From: Chitinophaga pinensis
GTDB taxonomy: Bacteria > Bacteroidota > Bacteroidia > Chitinophagales > Chitinophagaceae
DNA length: 5,145 bases
Direction: 5' to 3'
Assembly (NCBI GenBank): GCA_943331145.2
Contig: CALQKL020000168.1
Location: 1 to 5,145 of the forward strand
Shown here: piece after piece, positions 1-5,145 of the stretch
How positions within the stretch are numbered: position 1 is the first letter of the stretch
Layout of the letters: each line of letters opens with the position of its first letter
Position numbers and translations under genes: made by a program
The notes under the pieces: model-generated
What the model was told of the DNA's origin: nothing
The model's database searches: none
What the model saw: only the letters and a program-made list of their open reading frames with translations

Positions 1-603
1 CCTGCTGATGGCAAATTTGAAGATTTAATATGCACGGACATTGGACCTGGAAATGGGTTAGTCGATGCTTGGGTGAAGCAATATTTTTCACCGTTAAAAT
101 ACGATGTAGATGGAAAAATTGCAGCCAGTGGAAATGTAATAAATGGATTGTTGGAAGCAATGCTGAAGGAACCATTTTTAAAATCTACATTTCCAAAAAC
201 CACGGGACCTGAATTGTTTAATATGGCATGGGTAGAAAAAATCATTTTGGACAACGCAATAAAAATAGAAGCCAATCAAGATGTGGTAGCTACTTTAACT
301 GCGTTTACGGCTACCCTACTTACTTCTGCGATAAAAGAATTTACAACATCAGACAAACCTTGCGAAGTATATATCAGTGGTGGCGGCGTGCACAACAAAC
401 TGATAATGCAAACGATCAAAACAAATTTGCCTGAAATTAAAATAGACACCACGGAAGCCATTTCAATAAACCCCGATGCAAAGGAAGCGATATTATTTGC
501 TTTGTTGGCGAATGAATTGGTTGCTGGAGATGGAAGTTGTTTTGGTAATGGAAGCAAAAGCGCTCCGAATGTTGGTATGGGGAAGGTGAGTTTTGCGGGG
601 TGA
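1..603 (+). CDS. anmK: Anhydro-N-acetylmuramic acid kinase, C-terminal part (5' truncated by window edge)
   Basis: AnmK phosphorylates and hydrates 1,6-anhydro-MurNAc to MurNAc-6-phosphate in the cytoplasm, returning cell-wall sugar to metabolism. The frame is open from base 1, so the GTG at 73 is an internal Val codon and not the start. Visible in the 200-residue fragment are the family's Asp-x-Gly-Pro-Gly-Asn motif (residues 13-18; the first Asp probably corresponds to the catalytic base, since its distance to the C-terminus matches known AnmK proteins), DVVATLTAFTA (94-104), a Gly-Gly-Gly-x-His-Asn loop (127-132) and EAILFALLAN (162-171), as in the ASKHA kinase fold. The family is usually about 350-400 residues, so nearly half is missing at the left edge. 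The end, MGKVSF, looks like a natural C-terminus. The family call is firm; the symbol is by family match. Confidence 0.93.
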   Translation, partial: PADGKFEDLICTDIGPGNGLVDAWVKQYFSPLKYDVDGKIAASGNVINGLLEAMLKEPFLKSTFPKTTGPELFNMAWVEKIILDNAIKIEANQDVVATLTAFTATLLTSAIKEFTTSDKPCEVYISGGGVHNKLIMQTIKTNLPEIKIDTTEAISINPDAKEAILFALLANELVAGDGSCFGNGSKSAPNVGMGKVSFAG

Positions 604-931
604 GGATTGGGAAGGAAAAGATAACACTAATCCAATTTTCATATATCAATTTTGAAAAAAATGAATAGCAAACACGGTATTAATTCTTCTCAAAAAATGG
701 ATTCATTTAATTTCCTTCATAAATTCTTTCTCATTTGCGCGCTTTTATTATAAATAATCACGAATATCAAATAAGGGAATAATATTAGAGTAAAATTAAA
801 GTCATAATATAAATTCGTTAACTAAAGGATTTCAATAATTTAATTAACCTAATTGTTGAATTAAAAAAAACTGAAAAAATATTAAACAATTTTAAGTGAA
901 GTGTCATCACTATAAACACTGATAAATACAA
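604..931. other. AT-rich intergenic region with no convincing gene
   Basis: This 328-base gap separates AnmK from the next gene. It is rich in A and T runs and has stops in all frames. The only ORF with an ATG that I found is the 30-codon one at 661-753, listed separately. I found no perfect TAnnTTTG promoter element, no strong terminator, no tRNA and no repeat array. Just before the 932 gene, AGTG and CACT at about 899-910 could form a four-pair hairpin, too short to interpret. The promoter of the 932 gene is presumably here, but I cannot place it. Confidence 0.6.
661..753 (+). CDS. Doubtful 30-residue ORF with hydrophobic end
   Basis: An ATG at 661 opens a 30-codon ORF that ends at TAA 751-753. 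The last third, KFFLICALLL, is hydrophobic and preceded by basic residues, so it resembles a signal-peptide core cut off by a stop. The bases before the ATG are A-rich, as at real starts in this window. It could be a small membrane peptide, the remnant of a lost exported protein, or chance in AT-rich DNA. There is no homology I recognise, and chance is the most likely explanation. Confidence 0.15.
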   Translation: MNSKHGINSSQKMDSFNFLHKFFLICALLL

Positions 932-1348
932 ATGAAGAATGCATATATTATTATTATTTTATTTTTAATATCTAATAATAACTACGGTCAAATTCTGTTG
1001 TGTAAATCTGAAGATAAAATTAGACATGAAGAATTAGCAAACAAAGTTTTTACTGAAGGTTTTACAAAAGAGGGCCATATTAGATGGATCAGTTTTTCCG
1101 ATAACCAATATACTAATACTTATTTTTTTAATAGTCAATATCTTAGTCAATTCTGTTCACTAACGCCTAAAACAGATGAGTTATTGATTTCGGCTTTAGA
1201 ATTATTGAATCAAAAATGGATAAAAACAAAAGAAAATGAATGGCAAAAATATACAAATGATGACCTTATTACTGTAAATCTTGTTTTTCCAGAAAACAAT
1301 GAAAAACCATTTCTATTAGCAGGCTCAAAAAAATGCATGAATCAATAA
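932..1348 (+). CDS. Small secreted protein of unknown function
   Basis: I do not recognise a family. The 138-residue product begins with a typical export signal: a basic N-terminus, an Ile/Leu-rich core at residues 5-13, and a polar stretch ending Tyr-Gly before Gln20, the usual Bacteroidota cleavage pattern. There is no lipobox, so it should be released to the periplasm or beyond. The mature part is about 119 residues, polar and rich in Asn, Lys and Glu, with Cys at 24, 75 and 135 and several Trp and Tyr residues, which suggests a small folded domain. A helical stretch is likely around residues 82-98. The start at 932 is chosen because the signal peptide begins there and the leader is A-rich without a Shine-Dalgarno sequence. 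It stands alone, with gaps of more than 200 bases on both sides. A perfect inverted repeat spans its stop codon. Confidence 0.75.
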   Translation: MKNAYIIIILFLISNNNYGQILLCKSEDKIRHEELANKVFTEGFTKEGHIRWISFSDNQYTNTYFFNSQYLSQFCSLTPKTDELLISALELLNQKWIKTKENEWQKYTNDDLITVNLVFPENNEKPFLLAGSKKCMNQ

Positions 1349-1368
1349 TAAGATATTTTATTATTGAT
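1341..1368 (+). terminator. Perfect 11-bp inverted repeat across a stop codon; possible weak terminator
   Basis: ATCAATAATAA (1341-1351) and its exact reverse complement TTATTATTGAT (1358-1368) flank a six-base spacer. The left arm contains the stop codon of the upstream gene. The position fits a transcript-end hairpin, but the stem is nearly all A-T and no clean T-run follows, so it is a poor match to an intrinsic terminator. It could also act as a 3' stability hairpin. Chance is possible in such AT-rich sequence, although 11 perfect pairs is long. Confidence 0.4.
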
Positions 1369-1573
1369 AATTAATTAAAGTTTCAAGAGTACAATTAAAA
1401 TATTATTCATTTTACCATCTACGAAATAACATTTTCTACTTTTTTTATAATCCACTTAATATAAACACAACTATATTTCTATGTAAAAAAATATCTTTCT
1501 AATTGTTATTTCCTAAATATTGAAATTGTTAAAAATATAAATGACCAACTAAACTTAACAAATAAAATAAATC
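1369..1573. other. AT-rich intergenic region with nothing recognised
   Basis: This is about 200 bases of very AT-rich sequence between the hairpin and the decayed gene. I found no protein-like reading frame, no TAnnTTTG element and no repeat. It should contain the former promoter of the pseudogene and of the genes after it, but I cannot locate one. Confidence 0.5.
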
Positions 1574-1962
1574 ATGAAAAAATAGTGTTAACATTAATAG
1601 GATTCTCAGTTTTACTTCATTTGCGCAGACAAAAGTTTTGGATTCAATACAAACATACAAGTGGACTATAAAAGAATATACAACGCCCAAAATGATTTTC
1701 GAAACGATTGTATACCAAGATTCTATCACGGTTAAATTAATCATAGGGAACAGTAAAGCAATGGATAAATTTATAGGGACTCCAAAATTCACAAAAACTT
1801 TTTGTTGATAATATAGTGGTAATTGAAACTGAATTTTTATTAAAAACAAAAGATTATAGCGTAAATGTGACCAGAGGAGGCAATTTAGTAAATACGATTG
1901 TTTAATAAAAAGATGAGTTTACAGGGGAGGGTATAAAAAACATTTATTTTGGAGATAGATAA
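1574..1962 (+). pseudogene. Frameshifted remnant of a small secreted protein
   Basis: No intact ORF exists here, but a coherent protein can be read across frames. ATG AAA AAA at 1574 is followed by IVLTLIGFSVLL in the next frame (from 1582) if one A is restored to the six-A run at 1577-1582. A second lost base near 1615-1617 moves the frame to SFAQTKVLDSIQ (from 1617), giving a classic signal peptide ending Ser-Phe-Ala before Gln. This frame runs with normal protein composition to about 1796. One extra base in the A5-C-T5 stretch at 1793-1803 then leads to FVDNIVVIETEFLLKTKDY, up to two TAA codons at 1903-1908. The same frame continues as KDEFTGEGIKNIYFGDR to TAA 1960-1962. The rebuilt protein is about 129 residues, secreted, of unrecognised family. 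It ends 14 bases before the next gene, so the two may have been co-transcribed. Sequencing error in homopolymers could mimic the frameshifts. Confidence 0.7.
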
Positions 1963-1976
1963 AAAACAATATAAAA

Positions 1977-2375
1977 ATGCGATTATCAAAAAACACAATA
2001 CTACTTATCGGTTTCATTTTATGGCCATTGATTATAGCTATTCCACAATTCAATTCAAAGTACTCTACAGGTCTTCTAACTGGAAAATTAGAATATGGTG
2101 AGATTCCGCCTGAATTTTATGTAGGTTTAATTTCTGGATTGTTTGGAGCTTTATTTTTTTGGGGTATTGGCATTTTGGTTGCCAAAGTAATTACAAAATT
2201 TCGTAAAACGGAATTAAGGGGCTCTATTACTTATTTTTATATTACTTTATTTTTTTTCTCATTAATGCTAATTACTCAAAGCAAAAACTTTTATATAGCA
2301 ATAACTTTAGATAAAGATAAAGTCAAAGAAACTCGTGAGTTGATAAAGCAATATGAATCTAGTGAAGAAAATTAG
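1977..2375 (+). CDS. Three-helix inner-membrane protein of unknown function
   Basis: I recognise no family. The 132-residue protein has three clear hydrophobic segments at about residues 7-23, 49-72 and 84-100. Positive residues at the N-terminus (Arg2, Lys5) and between helices two and three (KFRKTELR, 75-81) predict a cytoplasmic N-terminus and a polar loop at 24-48 on the periplasmic side. The last 20 residues are a charged, probably helical tail rich in Lys and Glu. Helix two is rich in Gly and small residues (GLISGLFGALFFWGIGI), which favours tight helix packing or oligomer formation. The start is the only ATG before the first helix and has an A-rich leader. It lies 14 bases after the decayed secreted-protein gene and 40 bases before the lipoprotein gene, so the last two may share a transcript. 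Confidence 0.75.
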   Translation: MRLSKNTILLIGFILWPLIIAIPQFNSKYSTGLLTGKLEYGEIPPEFYVGLISGLFGALFFWGIGILVAKVITKFRKTELRGSITYFYITLFFFSLMLITQSKNFYIAITLDKDKVKETRELIKQYESSEEN

Positions 2376-2415
2376 TTGGCTACTCTAATACTAAACCAAA
2401 CTTGAAAAATTTAAA

Positions 2416-3258
2416 ATGCTACGACAATTAACCATTTTTACTTTTTTGATCTATACTCTATTTTCTTGCCAAAAAGAAAATGATATTCAAAATGAAACAA
2501 CGCCTGATGCATATACAGGTGACAGTACATTACTTGACTATTTTGCTATTATTGAAAACGGAGATACCGTATATAGAATGAAATTTGAGTATGATAGTCT
2601 TAAACGTATTACAACTTTGCTGCGTTATGACTCAACACAAAACGACACACCTCCATGGATTTATGATGAATACCATTATACAGGCACAAGCCGTTTTCCT
2701 TATAAAATTGTTGGTACGGAACGATTCTCTCCTAATGGTATAAATAACATTATCGCACACGACTCAACTTATTTTGTTTATGATGGGGCGAATAAAATTA
2801 TTTACGATTCTACTGTTTCTGATTATTTAAGTTTTTCGCCATCTGTTTTTCAAACCCAAAGGAATGGTTTACTCGTAAGCATTAAAGGGTCTTGGAATGA
2901 AGATTATCGCATACAGACTGTGAACAATAATTTAGTGTATAGCAATTATATGGACACGGTAACAAGTCATATTTCTAATCCTTACAAATTTACATACGAT
3001 ACAAAACCCAATCCATTATACAGACCTGAACTGGAAGGAACACCAATATTAGGATTCAAAATGTTCTATTTTCGCAATCACCTGATTGAATTGGCACAAA
3101 AAAATAACCGCACATCTTTTTCATGGCGACTTTATAGTGGCACTGGTCCAGAAGTTACTGAGCATTATTTCTACACGTATAGAAGTGATGGCTATCCATT
3201 ATCTGCAATATCAAATTCATTTACAACTAAAATGTTTGTTTACAAGTATAAACAATAA
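2416..3258 (+). CDS. Surface lipoprotein with tyrosine-rich hairpin repeats
   Basis: The 280-residue product starts with a lipoprotein signal peptide. The hydrophobic core is at residues 5-16 and the lipobox LFSC puts the lipidated cysteine at 18. The cysteine is followed by Gln-Lys-Glu-Asn-Asp, which closely resembles the Bacteroidota lipoprotein export signal (Gln-Lys followed by acidic residues) that sends lipoproteins to the outside of the outer membrane. A polar linker leads to repeated Tyr-Asp hairpin units such as FEYDSLKRI (57-65), YHYTGTSRFPYKI (86-98), YFVYDGANKIIYDS (119-132) and YFYTYRSDGYPLSAIS (251-266). This pattern recalls the sloppy YD-type repeats of many Bacteroidota lipoproteins (for example DUF4595-like proteins), which form beta-sheet structures. 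No catalytic motif is visible, so a binding or structural role is only a guess. It follows the membrane-protein gene by 40 bases and is followed by a terminator-like hairpin. Confidence 0.8.
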   Translation: MLRQLTIFTFLIYTLFSCQKENDIQNETTPDAYTGDSTLLDYFAIIENGDTVYRMKFEYDSLKRITTLLRYDSTQNDTPPWIYDEYHYTGTSRFPYKIVGTERFSPNGINNIIAHDSTYFVYDGANKIIYDSTVSDYLSFSPSVFQTQRNGLLVSIKGSWNEDYRIQTVNNNLVYSNYMDTVTSHISNPYKFTYDTKPNPLYRPELEGTPILGFKMFYFRNHLIELAQKNNRTSFSWRLYSGTGPEVTEHYFYTYRSDGYPLSAISNSFTTKMFVYKYKQ

Positions 3259-3284
3259 CATAGTTTGTCTATGCTTTATTTTTT
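3259..3284 (+). terminator. Probable intrinsic terminator after the lipoprotein gene
   Basis: Directly after the TAA at 3256-3258, CATAG (3259-3263) pairs with CTATG (3269-3273) around a five-base loop. The stem is followed by CTTTATTTTTT. The stem is short at five pairs, but the T-rich tail and the position immediately after a stop support a transcript end here. Confidence 0.45.
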
Positions 3285-3291
3285 ATAGGTT

Positions 3292-3299
3292 TAAATTTG
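3292..3299 (+). promoter_or_regulatory. Perfect TAnnTTTG -7 element, candidate promoter for the MscS gene
   Basis: TAAATTTG matches the Bacteroidota housekeeping sigma -7 consensus TAnnTTTG exactly. The nearest upstream TTTG (3264-3267) is 24 bases away, longer than usual, and lies in the loop of the preceding hairpin, so a -33 element is not convincing. Transcription from here would give a leader of about 100 bases. Confidence 0.3.
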
Positions 3300-3333
3300 T
3301 AATAACTAGAAAATATAAAAATACTATTTTCAA

Positions 3334-3363
3334 TTTGTGTAGCTTTTATTCGAGAAACCTTTG
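3334..3363 (+). promoter_or_regulatory. Alternative promoter (TTTG - 18 bases - AACCTTTG) for the MscS/DUF2490 pair
   Basis: TTTG at 3334-3337 and AACCTTTG at 3356-3363 are separated by 18 bases, which fits the Bacteroidota -33/-7 arrangement with one mismatch in the -7 box (A for the first T). The start of transcription would fall near 3370, leaving a leader of about 37 bases before the ATG at 3407. It competes with the perfect -7 box at 3292-3299. Confidence 0.3.
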
Positions 3364-3406
3364 TAGACTAATTGAGCAAAGAAAATTATAAAACAACAAC
3401 AAACAA

Positions 3407-3925
3407 ATGGAACATTATAAATTACAAATTATTGAAACCCTTGTCATTTTAGGTGTTTATATCTTATTGTATTTTGCCTTTAAAACCATAATCAATAACT
3501 TTCTCAAAAAAACCAGTTTAGAAAGAGGTAGAAGAAAAATGGCTATTAGATCTTTGCAACTATTTACAACCATTGCCACGATAATACTCCTAACAGGCGT
3601 TTGGGGATTTAAACAAAACGAAATTGCATTATTTGCAAGCTCAATATTGACCGCATTGGGTATTGCCTTTTTCGCTCAATGGTCTTTGCTTTCAAACATT
3701 ACTTCAAGTATTCTGATATTTTTTAATCACCCAGTAAAATTAGGAGACTCCATAAAATTATTACACAAAGACTATAATTATGAAGGAGTAGTAATTGAAT
3801 TGAATTATTTTTTTGTTTACCTAAAAACACGAGACAATGAAATAATTACAATACCTAACTCACATTTTTTTGACAAATCATTTTCAGTTTCAGAAAACAA
3901 AGAAAAAACCGATCCCCATACTTAA
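3407..3925 (+). CDS. Compact MscS-family mechanosensitive channel
   Basis: MscS-family proteins form inner-membrane pores that open under membrane tension and release solutes during osmotic downshock. In this 172-residue protein TM1 is at about 8-29 and TM2 at 50-67. The pore-lining TM3 is at 73-106, rich in Ala, Ser and Gly with a polar break at Gln91-Trp92. The MscS beta domain follows: HPVKLGDSI (108-116), EGVVIEL (126-132) and TRDNEIITIPNSHF (141-154), the last being the family's hallmark IPN segment. The protein ends soon after, so the C-terminal alpha/beta part of the cytoplasmic cage seen in E. coli MscS (286 residues) is absent. The start has an A-rich leader (aacaaacaa) and lies before TM1. 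The stop overlaps the next gene's ATG as TAATG, which implies translational coupling with the DUF2490 barrel. Small MscS proteins of this size are known in Bacteroidota, so truncation by mutation is less likely than a natural short form. Confidence 0.88.
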   Translation: MEHYKLQIIETLVILGVYILLYFAFKTIINNFLKKTSLERGRRKMAIRSLQLFTTIATIILLTGVWGFKQNEIALFASSILTALGIAFFAQWSLLSNITSSILIFFNHPVKLGDSIKLLHKDYNYEGVVIELNYFFVYLKTRDNEIITIPNSHFFDKSFSVSENKEKTDPHT

Positions 3926-4644
3926 TGAGAATATTATTTATACCCATACTTTCGATTTGTTTTTTTAATAACACATATTCACAAGCTGTTGACCTTGGTA
4001 GTTGGAATATCATTAATGTAAAATACAATATTGACGAAAAGTGGAGTGCATTTGGAGAAACACAATTGCGTTCGTTAAAATTTTATAACAACTTTCATTA
4101 TTACGAATATAAGGCCGGTATTAACTACAAAGCTCACAAGCATGTAAGACTAACTTTAGGTGCGGGCAGTTACCAAACTTATAAAGAAGGTGGGAATTTT
4201 GTTTTGCCAAAGAATAATGATGAATTCAGACTTTGGCCTCAGGTAATTCTTTTTCAGTCAATTGGCCAGTTAAAAATTGAACAACGCTATCGTGCAGAAT
4301 TTAGATTTACCAGTAATGGCTACCGCAACCGTTTTCGATACAGATTTGGTTTTTCTTACCCATTTGGAAAAGCGCAAAAAGATTACAAACCCTTTCAAGT
4401 TAGCGCAAGCAATGAGATCTTTTTTACAAACAAAGAACCATACTTTGAGAGAAACAGATTTTTGTTTGCATTCAATTATAAACCCTCAAAAGCAACAACT
4501 TTCCAAATTGGATATATACAACAATTCGACTACAAAATAAATGATGAAGTTGGTCGAGACTTTTTACAAATAGGATGTTATCTAGAATTATTCCGAAAAC
4601 AATCGGCAAATACAACTATTGATACTGACAGCAAGGATAATTAA
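3925..4644 (+). CDS. DUF2490 outer-membrane beta-barrel protein
   Basis: The 239-residue protein has a signal peptide (hydrophobic core 3-14) ending Thr-Tyr-Ser before Gln20. The mature part shows alternating hydrophobic and polar residues with many aromatics, typical of an outer-membrane barrel. DUF2490 features include GSWN (25-28), the strand around KWSAFGETQLRS (39-50), YYEYKAGINY (59-68), RLWPQ (102-106), IEQRYRAEFRF (118-128) and later NRFLFAFNY and FQIGYIQQF strands. The function of DUF2490 is not established; a porin-like or structural role is inference. The sequence does not stop at the last strand (LQIGCYLELF) but adds about 15 polar residues, unusual for barrels that end in an aromatic residue. 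Its ATG overlaps the stop of the MscS gene by one base, so it is probably translated from the same message. Convergent with the recombinase gene, 46 bases away. Confidence 0.85.
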   Translation: MRILFIPILSICFFNNTYSQAVDLGSWNIINVKYNIDEKWSAFGETQLRSLKFYNNFHYYEYKAGINYKAHKHVRLTLGAGSYQTYKEGGNFVLPKNNDEFRLWPQVILFQSIGQLKIEQRYRAEFRFTSNGYRNRFRYRFGFSYPFGKAQKDYKPFQVSASNEIFFTNKEPYFERNRFLFAFNYKPSKATTFQIGYIQQFDYKINDEVGRDFLQIGCYLELFRKQSANTTIDTDSKDN

Positions 4645-4690
4645 GCAAAATAAATGATGAATGAATAGATTTTAGTTATTGTCCTCTCCC

Positions 4691-5145
4691 TCACCTCCTA
4701 AACGCCGGATGAAACTGTTGTAGCGTGGACCTTAAAAAATCCCTGTCCAAATGCGTGTATATTTCGGTAGTGGTAATGCTTTCATGGCCGAGCATTTCTT
4801 GTACTGCGCGCAAATCGGCGCCGCCTTCTACCAAGTGTGTGGCAAATGAATGTCTAAACGTATGAGGAGAAACATTTTTTTCAATCCCTGCTTTTTTTAC
4901 AAGCTCTTTCAAAATCAAAAATATCATTACCCTACTCAGTTGACTCCCTCTCCTATTTAAAAACAAAAAATCTTCTTTGTCTTTATTAATCATGAGGTGG
5001 TTTCGTACATTTTTTTTATAAATATCGATATGCTTAATGGCTTCCGAACCAATGGGCACCAAACGCTGCTTATCGCCTTTCCCAATTACTTTTATAAATC
5101 CAACATCCAGATAAAGACTGCTGATTTTTAGGTTAATCAATTCAC
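4691..5145 (-). CDS. xerD: Tyrosine recombinase XerD, catalytic half (5' end beyond window)
   Basis: Xer recombinases resolve chromosome dimers at dif with the FtsK translocase, cutting through a covalent 3'-phosphotyrosine intermediate. The fragment contains 150 residues, beginning at Glu of the conserved Ser-Glu-Leu segment and ending HPAFRR. Catalytic residues are visible at Lys22 (in GKGDKQRLVP), His94 and Arg97 (in SPHTFRHSFATHL), His120 (in LGHESITTT) and nucleophile Tyr129 (in EIYTHL). Adding 150 gives 172, 244, 247, 270 and 279, matching E. coli XerD exactly. The first catalytic Arg would fall three residues before the fragment, just past the right edge. The frame is open to the window end, so the TTG at 5140-5138 is an internal Leu codon. 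XerD over XerC is judged from spacing and the C-terminal His-Pro; an integrase relative cannot be excluded, but no mobile-element cargo is seen. Confidence 0.9.
   Translation of the reverse strand, partial: ELINLKISSLYLDVGFIKVIGKGDKQRLVPIGSEAIKHIDIYKKNVRNHLMINKDKEDFLFLNRRGSQLSRVMIFLILKELVKKAGIEKNVSPHTFRHSFATHLVEGGADLRAVQEMLGHESITTTEIYTHLDRDFLRSTLQQFHPAFRR

Noticed and set aside
30..434. Plus-strand ORFs at 30-212 and 228-434 inside AnmK
   Set aside because: Out-of-frame readings of the kinase; composition is not protein-like.
604..645. Possible terminator hairpin after AnmK (ATTGG paired with CCAAT)
   Set aside because: Only five Watson-Crick pairs with a loop of about 20 bases and no clean T-run; too weak to call.
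276..649. Two overlapping minus-strand ORFs (276-557 and 437-649) over the end of AnmK
   Set aside because: They are antisense to a confidently identified kinase and show no family features.
1529..1849. Hydrophobic 106-codon ORF on the minus strand that an automatic caller could take as a membrane protein
   Set aside because: It lies antisense to the frameshifted secreted-protein remnant, whose plus-strand reading has a signal peptide and normal protein composition. AT-rich coding sequence read backwards often gives hydrophobic runs, and I recognise no family.
3086..3391. Plus-strand 101-codon ORF overlapping the lipoprotein end and the following gap
   Set aside because: Half lies out of frame inside the lipoprotein gene, the rest runs through a terminator and promoter region, and the Cys/Phe/Ile-rich composition is typical of AT-rich non-coding sequence.
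4277..4540. Plus-strand 87-codon ORF inside the DUF2490 gene
   Set aside because: Out-of-frame shadow of the barrel gene, with no recognisable motif.
4645..4690. Bidirectional terminator expected between the convergent barrel and recombinase genes
   Set aside because: I looked for a hairpin in the 46-base gap and found no convincing inverted repeat.
4691..5145. Recombinase as the integrase of a mobile element or phage-variation switch
   Set aside because: Catalytic spacing matches housekeeping XerD exactly. No attachment repeats, invertible repeats or mobile-element genes are visible nearby.

Overview
The window is AT-rich DNA that looks chromosomal and comes from a member of the Bacteroidota. 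Three things point there. Starts are preceded by A-rich leaders rather than Shine-Dalgarno sequences. Exported proteins have signal peptides ending just before Gln, and one lipoprotein carries a Cys-Gln-Lys-acidic surface-export motif. The gene content (DUF2490 barrel, small MscS, XerD) also fits the phylum. I cannot name a genus.

Layout. At 1-603 (+) is the C-terminal half of anhydro-N-acetylmuramic acid kinase (AnmK), a cell-wall recycling enzyme whose beginning lies outside the window. At 604-931 is an AT-rich gap holding only a doubtful 30-codon ORF. At 932-1348 (+) is a small secreted protein of unknown function, with a perfect 11-bp inverted repeat across its stop codon. At 1349-1573 I see no gene. 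At 1574-1962 (+) is a decayed gene for a small secreted protein; it can be rebuilt by correcting three single-base indels and two consecutive stop codons. At 1977-2375 (+) is a three-helix membrane protein, and at 2416-3258 (+) a probable surface lipoprotein with tyrosine-rich beta-hairpin repeats, followed by a plausible terminator. At 3407-3925 and 3925-4644 (+) a compact MscS-type channel and a DUF2490 outer-membrane barrel overlap by one base (TAATG). At 4691-5145 (-) is the catalytic half of a XerD-type tyrosine recombinase, convergent with the barrel gene and running off the right edge.

Two core genes (AnmK and xerD) therefore flank a block of small envelope-directed or exported proteins, most of unknown function, one of them broken. 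The clearest functional unit is the MscS/DUF2490 pair, which would place an inner-membrane channel and an outer-membrane barrel under coupled translation. I see no CRISPR array, tRNA, rRNA, insertion sequence or defence system, and nothing that amounts to a clearly new system. The observations most worth a second look are the reconstructable pseudogene and the channel/barrel pair.
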